In this document: one piece after another, positions 52,675 through 61,620 of the stretch
Numbering within the stretch: the first letter of the stretch is position 1
Layout of the letters: each line of letters starts with the position of its first letter
From: Cohnella thailandensis
Lineage (GTDB): Bacteria; Bacillota; Bacilli; Paenibacillales; Paenibacillaceae
DNA: 64,000 nucleotides
Direction of reading: 5' to 3'
Assembly: GCF_014212135.1 (NCBI RefSeq)
Contig: NZ_JACJVQ010000005.1
Coordinates: 77,702-141,701, forward strand
Made by a program: the position numbers and the translations under genes
Notes under the pieces: model-generated
Told to the model about the DNA's origin: nothing
Seen by the model: the letters and a program-made list of their open reading frames with translations, nothing else
The model's database searches: none

Positions 52675-53979
52675 TCATTTAGGCGTCAGATCGCGCCAGC
52701 TGCGGCCGCTGTCCGTCGTTCCGAGAAGAAGGCTGGAGCTCGGGTTCCGGGGATTCATCGCGACGACCCATCCGTCTTGAGGGGAGAGGAAGCTGGAATC
52801 CTCCACGCTGACGAGGCGCGGATCTTCGATCTTCGCGAAGGAGCTTCCTCCGTTCTTCGTATGAAGCAGCCCGCCTTCCACCGGTCCCGCGCCTACGCTA
52901 AGCGGAACGTATCCGAATTTCGCGTTTACGAAATCCAGCTTGACCGGGTAGGGGCGGATTCCCGGGATCTGCTGATTGCGGAGCTGCCAGCTGATGCCGC
53001 CGTTGGACGTATGATACAGCTTCGATCCGTGGGTGTTCGGATTCGCGAGCAGCAGGAAGCCGTTGCGAGGATTGATGAACTGGATGTCCACGGGAGTCCA
53101 TTCGCCGTTCAGCTTGGGAGCGTTGGACAGCAGACTCCAGTGGCGCCCCCCGTCCTTCGTTTTCCAGACGGCGGTTCGGCAATCGGCGTTCGAATCGGAC
53201 GGGACGAGCCCCGGTCCCGGGCAGGCCGTGCCGAGTCTTCCCGCCGCGTAGCCGGTCCTCTCGTCCGGGAACGAAATCCGGTAGGGAGCGGCCTCGTTGT
53301 TCGGAAGGGAGACGTCCGTCCATTGCCTGCCGCCGTTCTCCGTTCTCCAGATGCGGGTACCCGTCCGGACGAAGGCGTTGCTGGAATCGACGGCGGCGAC
53401 CTCGTTATCCGCGCTTGCCTTCGGATCCTCCTTGGTCCATTGGGCGGACCAAGATTCGCCTCCGTTGCGCGTGTTCAGTATGGTGAGCTTCGAGCAGACG
53501 GTTTGGCCGGACTCCTCCCTGCACTCCGACGGTCCGACGGCCCAGCCTCTTCGGTTGTTGGCCATCGCGAAGGAGGCTTCCCGCACGTTGTCATGGAGCA
53601 GGCGCTCCGTCCACTTGCTGCCGCCGTTTGTCGTGCGCCACACTCTTGTCCGCTTATCGTCTCCGCTCGTTCCGAAGGTCCAGCCGTGTTCGGAATCGAC
53701 GAATTGGACGCCTTTGAGCTTTAAGGAAGTCGTCTTGGCTTCGGGAGCCGCCGACGGCGCCGGTGCGGCAGACGGGCTTGGGTTCGCGCTTGGGGCCGAG
53801 CTCGGAGCCGGAGCGGCGGAAGGGCTTGGATTTGCGCTCGGGGCCGGGCTTGGAGCCGTGCTTGGAGCCGGACTAGGGCTTGGGCTCGGCGTCGGGGCGG
53901 AGGCGGAGACGGTCGCCGCTCCTCCCGCAAGGACAGCAATAGCCAGCAGCAAGGCCGGCAGACGCGCGTATTTTCTCAT
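52675..53979 (-). CDS. Secreted proline-rich, seven-repeat beta-propeller protein (YCF48/BNR-like)
   Basis: 434 residues from ATG 53979 (AGGAGAG upstream). A signal peptide (LPALLLAIAVLAGGAATVSA) precedes a Pro/Ser/Ala linker (about 30-80, repeating SPSPAPSAN-like units). The rest carries seven motifs of the form T-x-N/D-G-G-x-x-W: TTNGGSKW, TRNGGESW, TENGGRQW, TKDGGRHW, TSNGGISW, TKNGGSSF and TDSGRSW, the pattern of Ycf48/BNR-type propellers. A cell-surface binding role is likely. The gene is divergent from the tad operon; the two could share regulation. Confidence 0.8.
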   Translation of the reverse strand: MRKYARLPALLLAIAVLAGGAATVSASAPTPSPSPSPAPSTAPSPAPSANPSPSAAPAPSSAPSANPSPSAAPAPSAAPEAKTTSLKLKGVQFVDSEHGWTFGTSGDDKRTRVWRTTNGGSKWTERLLHDNVREASFAMANNRRGWAVGPSECREESGQTVCSKLTILNTRNGGESWSAQWTKEDPKASADNEVAAVDSSNAFVRTGTRIWRTENGGRQWTDVSLPNNEAAPYRISFPDERTGYAAGRLGTACPGPGLVPSDSNADCRTAVWKTKDGGRHWSLLSNAPKLNGEWTPVDIQFINPRNGFLLLANPNTHGSKLYHTSNGGISWQLRNQQIPGIRPYPVKLDFVNAKFGYVPLSVGAGPVEGGLLHTKNGGSSFAKIEDPRLVSVEDSSFLSPQDGWVVAMNPRNPSSSLLLGTTDSGRSWRDLTPK

Positions 53980-54069
53980 CGGGATCTCTCCTGTTCGGGT
54001 TGGACTTGCGCCAGCCATTAGGTTTTCCCTTCTTTTCCCATTTTTAATCATTGCGGAACGAAATTCGGG

Positions 54070-54098
54070 TTGACGGATTTTCCTCGAAATGGTATCTT
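54070..54098 (+). promoter_or_regulatory. Sigma-A promoter of the tad operon leader
   Basis: TTGACG (54070-54075), 17-base spacer, TATCTT (54093-54098). A terminator-like hairpin at 54125-54176 lies inside the resulting leader. Confidence 0.65.
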
Positions 54099-54118
54099 AT
54101 CCATACATTCAATTCGGC

Positions 54119-54176
54119 TTGCGGAAGCACCGCAATTTCCGGCGCGAGAGCGTCTCGGGAGTTGCGGTGCTTTTTT
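54119..54176 (+). promoter_or_regulatory. Leader terminator with competing hairpin (attenuator or small RNA end)
   Basis: AAGCACCGCAA (54125-54135) pairs perfectly with TTGCGGTGCTT (54162-54172), has an inner CGAGA-GCG-TCTCG hairpin and runs into TTTTTT (54171-54176). The 5' arm can alternatively pair with the upstream TTGCGG (54119-54124) as TTGCGG-AAGCA-CCGCAA, which would prevent the terminator. No plus-strand gene lies upstream of it. Confidence 0.65.
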
Positions 54177-54249
54177 GCGTTTCGCCGGCATGGGGATCGG
54201 GAGGTCCTCCGGCTCGGACGCCGCAAGGCCAAGGAAGGAGAGAATTCGA

Positions 54250-55476
54250 GTGAAACGATGGGTACTGGCCGTGCCGGAGCCGCAGTATACGGCGAAGCTC
54301 GCCCGCTATATGAAGGAGAAGCAGCCTACGTGGGAGGTGAAGGCGTTCACGCAGGAGCTTGCGTTGGTTCGTTATCTATCCTCCGGCGAGGGGGCGGACG
54401 CGATAGCGGTGCACGAATCGATGCTGACGGCGGCTCGGGAAGCGATAAAGGCCGGCGGCTTTATGGGCAAAATGCTGGTGCTTCGAGAATCGAACGGCGA
54501 GACGGAGCCAAGAGGCGAGAGCGGCAGGAACGAGGCTGGCGCGGCCGCGGGGACCGTCTTGGAGGATGGAACGCCGACGATTCCGATGTATCGGCCGCTG
54601 TCGGCGTTATTGAACTCCATGGCCGAGGAGCTGCTTGGAGCGGCGGGAAGAGGCGGCCATGCCGATCCGCGCCTCGGCGCCGCCATCTGGACGGTATTCT
54701 CCGCATCGGGCGGAGCGGGGAAGACGACGGTGGCGATGAACCTCGTCCGTCAACTGGGAGAGAGGGGGTACCGGGCGCTCTACTTGAATTTGGAGCCGCT
54801 GAACGCAACGGACCTGCTGTTCGGACGAGGGGATCCGGACAGCTTGTCGGGTTTGCTGTACGAGCTGCAAGCCCGGCCGGACCAGATGGAGGAGGAATGG
54901 AAGAAGCGGCGCAGGCAGCATTCGGTGCTGCTCGGCGACTACCTGGATGCGCCGGAGCATCCGGCGGAGCGCCTCGCGATGAGTCCCACGCGAATGAAGG
55001 AGCTGCTGGGAGTTGTCGCCGGCAGCGGGCGGTATGAGGTCGTCGTCGTTGACCCGGACAGCGGAAGCGGGGAATGGCACCAGGAGCTGCTTGCGATGAG
55101 CGACCGGATTGCCTGGCTCGTAACTCCCGAAGCGATGAGCGTCCGCAAGACGGAGAAGCAGTTGCGCTATTGGCAGAGCAAGAGTACGGGCCTGTTCGAG
55201 AAGGCTTCGTGGCTGCTTAATAAGGCTTCCGGAAGCGAAGAGCTTCGGGAGCGCTTGCCGCAAGCCCGAATCGCCGCAAGGCTTCCCTATATGCCCCAAT
55301 GGAAAGGACTCGAGGAGATCGACAAGCTGCTTCGCGCGCCGGCTTTCTGCGGAGCGGTAGAAAGGATCGTCGAGGAATGGGGGTGCCCGGTCAAGGAGGA
55401 TCGCCCTTCCCGGGCGAGCAGAAGAAGAGGTGCGGCGAGTGGAGACGCAGGCGCTATCTTCAGCAGAATTAGCTAG
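54250..55476 (+). CDS. tadZ: TadZ/CpaE-like pilus localisation ATPase
   Basis: 408 residues from GTG 54250 (AAGGAGAG upstream); longer reading from 54070 overlaps the leader hairpin. N-terminal receiver-like part (about 1-90), then a ParA/MinD-type ATPase with SASGGAGKTTVAMNLVRQLG as deviant Walker A and VVVVDPDSGSGEW. TadZ proteins localise the Tad pilus machinery. It overlaps tadA by 47 bases. Confidence 0.85.
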   Translation: MKRWVLAVPEPQYTAKLARYMKEKQPTWEVKAFTQELALVRYLSSGEGADAIAVHESMLTAAREAIKAGGFMGKMLVLRESNGETEPRGESGRNEAGAAAGTVLEDGTPTIPMYRPLSALLNSMAEELLGAAGRGGHADPRLGAAIWTVFSASGGAGKTTVAMNLVRQLGERGYRALYLNLEPLNATDLLFGRGDPDSLSGLLYELQARPDQMEEEWKKRRRQHSVLLGDYLDAPEHPAERLAMSPTRMKELLGVVAGSGRYEVVVVDPDSGSGEWHQELLAMSDRIAWLVTPEAMSVRKTEKQLRYWQSKSTGLFEKASWLLNKASGSEELRERLPQARIAARLPYMPQWKGLEEIDKLLRAPAFCGAVERIVEEWGCPVKEDRPSRASRRRGAASGDAGAIFSRIS

Positions 55477-56680
55477 TCTTCGGGAAGCGGTCAAAGCGAG
55501 GCTCTCCTGGGAGACGGCGCTCACGGATGAGGAGCTGAGGAGCGTCATCGAGTCCGAGCTGTTCGCAAGCCGGACGGTCCGGGCGCTGACGGCGGTCGAA
55601 CGGCAAGCGGCGGTGAATCGGCTCTTTCATTCTTTTCGAGGCTTGGATGCTCTGCAGCCGCTGCTGGACGACCCTCTAGTGACGGAGATCATGATTAACG
55701 GGCACTCGGAGATTTTCTACGAGCGCCTGGGGGAGCTGTTCGAATCGGAGATTCGCTTCGAGAGCCGGGAGAGGCTCGAGGATCTCATCCAATCGATGGT
55801 CGGACAAGTGAACCGCATGGTGAACGAGGCCTCTCCCATTGTCGACGCGAGGCTGCCGGACGGCTCGCGGGTTCATGTGGTGCTTCCGCCGATCGCGCTC
55901 AAAGGACCGACGGTGACGATTCGCCGATTCCCGGCCCAGCCTATTCTGATGGAGGGATTGATCGAACGTGGCTCGATTACGGGGGAAGCGGCGGATTTCC
56001 TGAAGCGGCTTGTCCGGGCCAAGTATAACCTGTTCGTCAGCGGAGGAACCGGCTCGGGGAAGACGACGTTCCTGAACGCTTTGTCCCAATGGATTCCGCG
56101 GGACGAACGGGTCATTACGATCGAAGATGCAGCCGAGCTTCAACTAAGGAGCATTCCGAATCTGGTGTCGCTGGAGACGCGCAATGCCAATTCGGAGGGC
56201 AAGGGAAGAATCGGCATGCGCGAGCTCATTCGGGCGTCGCTCCGGATGAGACCCGACCGGATCGTCGTCGGCGAGGTCCGGGGAGAGGAGGCGTTGGAGA
56301 TGCTTCAGGCGATGAACACGGGGCATGAGGGATCCTTATCCACGGGACACGCCAATAGCGCCAAGGACATGATTTCGAGGTTGGAGACGATGGTGCTCGG
56401 CGGAGCCGATCTTCCGATCGGAGTCGTGAGACAGCAGATCGCGTCGGCCGTCGACGTCATCGTTCATTTAAGCCGCTATCGGGACCGCAGCCGCAAGGTA
56501 GCGGAGATCTGCGAGATATCGGGCATGCGCGACGGCGAGGTCGAGCTGCGCACGCTGTTCGAATTCGAGGAAGAAGGGGAACGGAACGGGGTCATCCAGG
56601 GAGGGCTCCGGAAGCGGGAGGGTTTGATTCATACGGAGAAGCTGAGGTTTGCAGGCTTAGGGAGGGAGGCGGAGCGATGA
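55430..56680 (+). CDS. tadA: TadA/CpaF-like pilus assembly ATPase
   Basis: 416 residues. N-terminal region ([20 protein letters not shown]) then secretion ATPase with Walker [11 protein letters not shown], Asp box [12 protein letters not shown], Walker [21 protein letters not shown] and HANSA..; complete. It powers Flp pilus assembly. The start may be GTG 55430 or the third downstream GTG at 55439, which has the better AGAGGTG spacing. Overlaps both neighbours. Confidence 0.95.
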   Translation: MRRVETQALSSAELASLREAVKARLSWETALTDEELRSVIESELFASRTVRALTAVERQAAVNRLFHSFRGLDALQPLLDDPLVTEIMINGHSEIFYERLGELFESEIRFESRERLEDLIQSMVGQVNRMVNEASPIVDARLPDGSRVHVVLPPIALKGPTVTIRRFPAQPILMEGLIERGSITGEAADFLKRLVRAKYNLFVSGGTGSGKTTFLNALSQWIPRDERVITIEDAAELQLRSIPNLVSLETRNANSEGKGRIGMRELIRASLRMRPDRIVVGEVRGEEALEMLQAMNTGHEGSLSTGHANSAKDMISRLETMVLGGADLPIGVVRQQIASAVDVIVHLSRYRDRSRKVAEICEISGMRDGEVELRTLFEFEEEGERNGVIQGGLRKREGLIHTEKLRFAGLGREAER

Positions 56681-57417
56681 CGGACTATTCGGAGTACCCC
56701 CTTACCCGTTCCCAACGCGTTATGGCGGTTCTCGTCGCGGCAGCGATATTCGGTATCGTCATTTGGTTGATGTACCGGCACGCCGTTATCGCCCTGATGG
56801 CGTCTCCGCTCGGTTTGCTCGGCCCTCGTTTGCTCCGGAGCCGCTTGAAGAGACAGAGGCAAGAACGCCTTCGCCTGCAATTCAAAAGCATGCTCCAAGC
56901 GCTGGCCTCCCTGCTTGCGGCAGGACGTTCCGTGGAGAATGCCTTCGACGCGCTGGAGGGGGACATGGTTCTGCTTCTCGGGGATCCGAACGCGGATATT
57001 ATTCGCGAAATTCGCGCGGTAAGGATACGGGCGAAGAGCGGGGACCCTCTGGAAGCCCCTTTGACGGATTTCGCGGCGCGAAGCGGACTGGAGGAGGCGA
57101 GAAGCTTCGCCGAGGTGTTCTCCATCTGCAAGAGATCGGGAGGCGACCTGGTCGAGGTCGTCCGGAGAAGCTCGGCGATGATAGGGGAGAAGATGGAGGT
57201 CGAGCAGGAGCTGGGCGTCTTGATAGCCCAGAAGAGGCTTGAATCCAGCCTTATGATGGGCATGCCTTTCGCTTTTGTCGGGCTGCTCGGCTTCTTCGCC
57301 GGAGATTACATGGAGGGCTTGCATCAGGGAGCGGGCTGGCTTGTTCTGACGGGATGTCTGCTGCTGCTCGGCGGCTGCTGCTGGTGGATGTACCGAATCA
57401 TGGAGATCCGGATATGA
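56677..57417 (+). CDS. tadB: TadB-like inner-membrane pilus platform protein
   Basis: 246 residues with membrane segments at about 15-55 and 185-245 and a T2SSF domain (FKSMLQALASLLAAGRSVEN, FAEVFSICKRSGGDLVEVVR) between. It starts within tadA (ATGA overlap). Together with TadC it forms the platform on which the ATPase acts. Confidence 0.9.
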   Translation: MTDYSEYPLTRSQRVMAVLVAAAIFGIVIWLMYRHAVIALMASPLGLLGPRLLRSRLKRQRQERLRLQFKSMLQALASLLAAGRSVENAFDALEGDMVLLLGDPNADIIREIRAVRIRAKSGDPLEAPLTDFAARSGLEEARSFAEVFSICKRSGGDLVEVVRRSSAMIGEKMEVEQELGVLIAQKRLESSLMMGMPFAFVGLLGFFAGDYMEGLHQGAGWLVLTGCLLLLGGCCWWMYRIMEIRI

Positions 57418-58298
57418 GGTCGGCCTTCTGGTGGACTTGGCTGGCCGCGCTAGCTCTTCTCTATGTCTGGCTGCTCTGGAAGACAAAGACGTGGGGAGCG
57501 GTTCTCCGTTCCGGCAGGAATAAGAAGAAGGGGGAGCCGGCGCCGATCGCGGAGCCGTTCCGCGCTTGGTTGGAGCTGCCGCCGCTCAATAACAGAATTC
57601 TGCCGTGGCTTCACCGCCCGCAAGCCCATCTGGCGCTGCTTCACGGAGGAATCTGCTCGAACGAGAGACTCGCGGGCTGGGCGGCCCAAACGATCGGCCT
57701 TTCCTACTTGACCTTGCTTTTGGCAGGCCTGCTGGGAGCGCTGTCCGGCGGCGGAGCCGAGATGGCCGTTCTAGGCATTGTCGTCGCGGCCCTTCTTCCG
57801 CTGCTTCGGGCGAGAGAGATCGGCAAGCGGGTGGAGGAACGGCGGAGGATGATCGTTCTGGAGCTTCCCGAGCTTCTGAGCCGGCTTCTTCTCCTCGTGA
57901 ACGCGGGAGAGAACGTGCTCCGAGCGTTGGAGAAGTGCCTCCATCGAAGGAAGGGCACGGCTGCCGAGCACCCTCTCTACCTGGAGCTCTCGCATGCGTT
58001 GGAATCGCTGAAGAGAGGAGAGACCTATGCCTGGGCGATGGAGGAATTCGGACGCCGATGCGCCGTCCCCGAAGCGAAGCTGTTCGCGACAACCGTCATT
58101 ATGAATTCGCGGCGGGGAGGCGAGACGTTCGTCGCTTCGCTGCAGGAGCTCTCGAGAACGCTTTGGGAACGAAGAAAGGCGATGGCAAGGACGCTTGGGG
58201 AGCAGGCCTCCTCGAAGATGGCTTTTCCCCTTGCGATTATATTTCTGCTTATTCTGATTCTGGTGGGGGCCCCGTCCTTGCTCATGATGTCTACCTAA
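57414..58298 (+). CDS. tadC: TadC-like inner-membrane pilus platform protein
   Basis: 294 residues from ATG 57414, a 4-base ATGA overlap with tadB. Membrane segments at about 8-25, 110-150 and 265-290 and a T2SSF domain (LELPELLSRLLLLVNAGENV, WAMEEFGRRCAVPEAKLFAT). The start is the overlap ATG; the frame open from 57354 runs through the end of tadB. Confidence 0.9.
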   Translation: MRSAFWWTWLAALALLYVWLLWKTKTWGAVLRSGRNKKKGEPAPIAEPFRAWLELPPLNNRILPWLHRPQAHLALLHGGICSNERLAGWAAQTIGLSYLTLLLAGLLGALSGGGAEMAVLGIVVAALLPLLRAREIGKRVEERRRMIVLELPELLSRLLLLVNAGENVLRALEKCLHRRKGTAAEHPLYLELSHALESLKRGETYAWAMEEFGRRCAVPEAKLFATTVIMNSRRGGETFVASLQELSRTLWERRKAMARTLGEQASSKMAFPLAIIFLLILILVGAPSLLMMST

Positions 58299-58322
58299 AC
58301 GAAATTCAGAGGAGGAACTAAG

Positions 58323-58532
58323 ATGCTGGAGAGAAGCAAACGGCTTCAACGCTGGAGCGCGAGAGGGATGACGATTCTATGGAAGGACAAGAGCGGTCTC
58401 GGAACGCTGGAGATCGTGCTGATTGCCGCGGTCATTATCGCGATCGCCCTGCTGTTCAAAGACTGGATCATCGAGTTCTTGAAGGATTTGTTCGGCAAGG
58501 TGGAAAGCAATTCGGAAGAGGTGTTCAGCTGA
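58323..58532 (+). CDS. flp: Flp1-type type IVb pilin
   Basis: 69 residues. A positively charged leader (MLERSKRLQRWSARGMTILW, KDKSG) is followed by LGTLEIVLIAAVIIAIALLF. Cleavage after KSG would put Glu at position 5, as in prepilins processed by a TadV-type peptidase. The C-terminus (DLFGKVESNSEEVFS) is short, typical of Flp pilins, which form the pilus fibre. A dedicated peptidase gene is downstream at 62536. Confidence 0.9.
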   Translation: MLERSKRLQRWSARGMTILWKDKSGLGTLEIVLIAAVIIAIALLFKDWIIEFLKDLFGKVESNSEEVFS

Positions 58533-59239
58533 AACGGGGATTAAATACGCTTAGCTGCAGCTCGCGGATACGGAGGGGGTGGAGGGATACCGCCGGGTCT
58601 ATCGTTCTGGAGTCTTCCCTTGTGTTCCCTGTCCTACTGATGGTTACTTTCTTGATCTTGTTCTTCTCCCTTTATATCGCCCAGGGCGCGATTGTCTATT
58701 ACGAGGCCTCGACCGCGAGCGAGAGGGCGGCCTTCGCATGGTCGAATTCCAACAAGGACCCGCGCACGGGAGCTTATCCGGAGGGGCAATACGAAGGACT
58801 CTACTGGCGGCTGACGGAAGACCGGCTGATCTCCGGGCTCTTCGCAGGGAGAGCGACAGCGGAGGACGAAGGAGGCCTATCGATCGAGAACGAGGCGTCG
58901 ACGGGAGCTGACGGCGGGTTGACGGAGCGCAAGCTTTCGGCGGCGGCGAACAGCTTGAAAGCCTCGATCCCCGGTGAATGGAGCTACCGGAACACGGCAG
59001 TATTCCGAGAGATCGCTGGCGAAGCTTCAAGCTCGGCCGTTCCGGAGGCATTGAGAAGGATCTGGCCGGCGGCGGCGATTCGTTCGGTGCCGACCTCGGT
59101 CGTCGTGGAGCCCGCCGAATTCATTCGCACGGTCGATCTGATCCGCTATTATGCCCAGAAGTTCCGCGGGGCGGAGGAAGGCGAGGAGGCTTATCGCTCG
59201 AAGGCGCAGGCCGTTCTGCAATCGAAGCTTTCTTCCTAG
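58529..59239 (+). CDS. tadE: TadE-like pseudopilin, start uncertain (CTG?)
   Basis: About 236 residues: LKRGLNTLS then AGSIVLESSLVFPVLLMVTF as the pilin-like membrane segment and a C-terminal extracellular domain. No ATG, GTG or TTG is available between the Flp stop and the membrane segment. A CTG at 58529 overlaps the Flp stop as CTGA, with AAGAGGTG 5 bases upstream. The only upstream ATG in frame (58379) lies inside flp and would add 50 unrelated residues, so the CTG is favoured. TadE proteins are processed minor pilins. Confidence 0.75.
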   Translation: MKRGLNTLSCSSRIRRGWRDTAGSIVLESSLVFPVLLMVTFLILFFSLYIAQGAIVYYEASTASERAAFAWSNSNKDPRTGAYPEGQYEGLYWRLTEDRLISGLFAGRATAEDEGGLSIENEASTGADGGLTERKLSAAANSLKASIPGEWSYRNTAVFREIAGEASSSAVPEALRRIWPAAAIRSVPTSVVVEPAEFIRTVDLIRYYAQKFRGAEEGEEAYRSKAQAVLQSKLSS

Positions 59240-59276
59240 CAATGCCGTGGAGACGCCATAGAGAGGGGGGACAGGG

Positions 59277-61580
59277 GTGTCGTCCATCATGAGGAGACGG
59301 AAGAAAAGCAGGAAAAGGAAAAGGGAAAGGGGCTCCGTCTCGATCTTCTTTATCGCGGCCGCCGCGGGTTTCGTGCTGCTGAACGGACTTTTGATCGATT
59401 ACGCTAGAGTCGCCGCTTTCCGCAAGCAGGCCGAGCTCTCGGTCATGTCGGGAACTCGTTCCGTCCTGTCGGCTTACGATCCCGAGCTTTATGAGAAATA
59501 CGGCTTGTTCGCCAGAGGAGGGGACTCGGCGGACGAGCTGTTCCTTCGAACCTTGGAGGGGAACCAGCCTACTTCGGACGGACAAACCTTCTCTTTGCTG
59601 GACGTGAAGTGGACGGCTTCGGCCGCGATCGAGAGCCGGCCGCTGGCTTCTCATGAGGTGCTTCGTCGCCAGGTGCTGGAAGAGATGAAGTACAAAGCCC
59701 CGATCGACCTTACCATCGAGCTGATCTCCAGATGGAGGGGAGTCGCGGACGCGGTGAAGGAAGCGGGTTCCACGGTCGATCGCCTTGAGGAGATGAGGCA
59801 AGCGTACGAGCGAAGGGAAGCGTCCCTTGACGAGGCGTTAGAGATGGTCTCCGAAGCGGGCAAGCTCCTCGTCGAACCCCTGGAGACGGTTATTCCTTCG
59901 CCGGTCGTCTCCCTGAACGGACAGAGAAGCGCGGCTAAAGCAAGCACCCTGCCGGACGTTGTTCTTATGTACCCGGACTACGTGGCTAAGAGAACGTCGG
60001 ACGAGAACAGGGCGGCCGCGTATAGCGCAGCCTACCAGGCATGGGCGGAGAGGGCGAGGCAAGCGGAAGCCGCGGGCGACAAATTCACCGAACCGCCGCC
60101 GGCACCGACGCCGCCTCTGTATGACAAGGAGATTAGCGAATATGTAGACGGAATTCAGCAAGTACGCTCACAGCTCCTCCGGCTAGAGGGAGCACGCAAG
60201 CAATCGGAGTCGCGTTTGGAGAGAGCGGCGCAAGCCATCGAGGCGGCACGTCGGACGGATGAAGAAATGAGGAGAATAGCGGAAGAAGGGAGCGCGGAGA
60301 CGGAGGATGCGGAGAATGCCGGGGATGCGTTGTCCCCGGAGGAATCCTCCTTCGGATACGAGGCCAACCTTGCCTACGAGGAACTCCGCCGCTCTATTCA
60401 AGAGCTCGTCCTCGGGGATGAATGGTTCGAAGAATTCCTAGGAGAGGTCGACCGGCAGCGCCAAGCCGGGGAGCGATTGTCGCAGGCATCGCTGCAAATG
60501 GCCGGTACGATAGGAGGAATTCCGGGTTCCACCGGATTGTCGGCTCAGTTGGTTTCGGAAGGAGACCAGCTTCAATCCCAAGCTGAGCTTTATCGTTCCG
60601 GCTTTGGCGAATCCGGCTCCGTCGTGATGAATCGACGGGAGAGGATCGAAGAATACCGCTCCACCGATCAAGAACGCCGAACGCTCGAGGAGCAGGCGGA
60701 TCGGGAATGGCGGCAAGCGGAAGAGAGCATATTGTCTCTCGCTGGCCATGACGAGGCGGAGCCGGAAGATTCGAAGACCTTCGAGCAATTGGAGCGGCTC
60801 TACCGGAGCAATTTAGCTTGGAATTCCGCAAGCGATGATTCGACGGAGACCTACGAGCAAGCTTCCGAATTAGGCTCCGCTCGCGAAGAAGCTTTGGAGC
60901 AATCAAGCGGATGGCTGTCGGCGATGTCGGATGCTGCAGTCGGTGCAAGAGATCGACTCTACGGGTCGGAGTATGTCGTTGGCCGCTTCGTTCATAGCGA
61001 TCCGACCGAGGTACGGGAGATTCTGGCCGGACAAGCGGAGCTTCCCGCGTCTCCGACCTTCCAGCAGGCGGAGTATATACTGTATGGCTTCTCCAAGGCG
61101 TCAAGCAATCTCATGGCGGCCTATTCCGAAGTCTTGGCGGCAAGATTATCTATCCGCATGGCGGAAGGACTCATCGAAAGCGCCCGCTACGGCCACCCCT
61201 TGCTCGTTCTGGCCGCGGCTACCTTATATGCCGTTCGCGCCGCCGCCCAAGACATGCGGAGCCTTCTCGCCACGGACACGATCCCATTATCCAAATACGT
61301 TGCCGTTACGACGACTTATTCGGATTATCTTCGCTTGTTTCTATTGATGCATGGCGGTTCGGAGAAGCATTGGGCTCGAATGACGGCAATCATGGAGCAG
61401 GAGAGCGGGCTGAGTTTCGAGCGATTATATACTTATGTAAGCGGGCAAGGAACGGCTTCGATTACCCTGTGGTTTTTTCCTGGGCTGGTCAAGACGTTGG
61501 GGTTGTCCGGCAGGTGGGGCGGGACCGTAAATGGGGAGAGATACGAGGCGACTTACCAGGCGGATGATGCCTATCAATAG
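59277..61580 (+). CDS. Large TadE/TadG-associated membrane-anchored protein (DUF5702-like)
   Basis: 767 residues from GTG 59277 behind GAGGGGGG. Basic N-terminus (RRRKKSRKRKRERGSVSIFF) with a single membrane helix (FIAAAAGFVLLNGLLIDYAR), a long Glu/Arg/Ala-rich helical body (about 150-540, likely coiled coil) and a C-terminal region with TLWFFPGLVKTLGLSGRW. The TadG-like start and position suggest a pilus-associated cell-wall protein; DUF5702 membership is from memory and not checked. Confidence 0.75.
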   Translation: MSSIMRRRKKSRKRKRERGSVSIFFIAAAAGFVLLNGLLIDYARVAAFRKQAELSVMSGTRSVLSAYDPELYEKYGLFARGGDSADELFLRTLEGNQPTSDGQTFSLLDVKWTASAAIESRPLASHEVLRRQVLEEMKYKAPIDLTIELISRWRGVADAVKEAGSTVDRLEEMRQAYERREASLDEALEMVSEAGKLLVEPLETVIPSPVVSLNGQRSAAKASTLPDVVLMYPDYVAKRTSDENRAAAYSAAYQAWAERARQAEAAGDKFTEPPPAPTPPLYDKEISEYVDGIQQVRSQLLRLEGARKQSESRLERAAQAIEAARRTDEEMRRIAEEGSAETEDAENAGDALSPEESSFGYEANLAYEELRRSIQELVLGDEWFEEFLGEVDRQRQAGERLSQASLQMAGTIGGIPGSTGLSAQLVSEGDQLQSQAELYRSGFGESGSVVMNRRERIEEYRSTDQERRTLEEQADREWRQAEESILSLAGHDEAEPEDSKTFEQLERLYRSNLAWNSASDDSTETYEQASELGSAREEALEQSSGWLSAMSDAAVGARDRLYGSEYVVGRFVHSDPTEVREILAGQAELPASPTFQQAEYILYGFSKASSNLMAAYSEVLAARLSIRMAEGLIESARYGHPLLVLAAATLYAVRAAAQDMRSLLATDTIPLSKYVAVTTTYSDYLRLFLLMHGGSEKHWARMTAIMEQESGLSFERLYTYVSGQGTASITLWFFPGLVKTLGLSGRWGGTVNGERYEATYQADDAYQ

Positions 61581-61620
61581 AAGGCGGGTACCTGAACGGC
61601 ACAATTGGAGGAAACGCCTG

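Noticed and set aside
54119..54176. The tad leader hairpin as a c-di-GMP (GEMM) riboswitch
   Set aside because: The conserved GEMM core and tetraloop-receptor sequences are not seen; only terminator-like and competing stems are visible.
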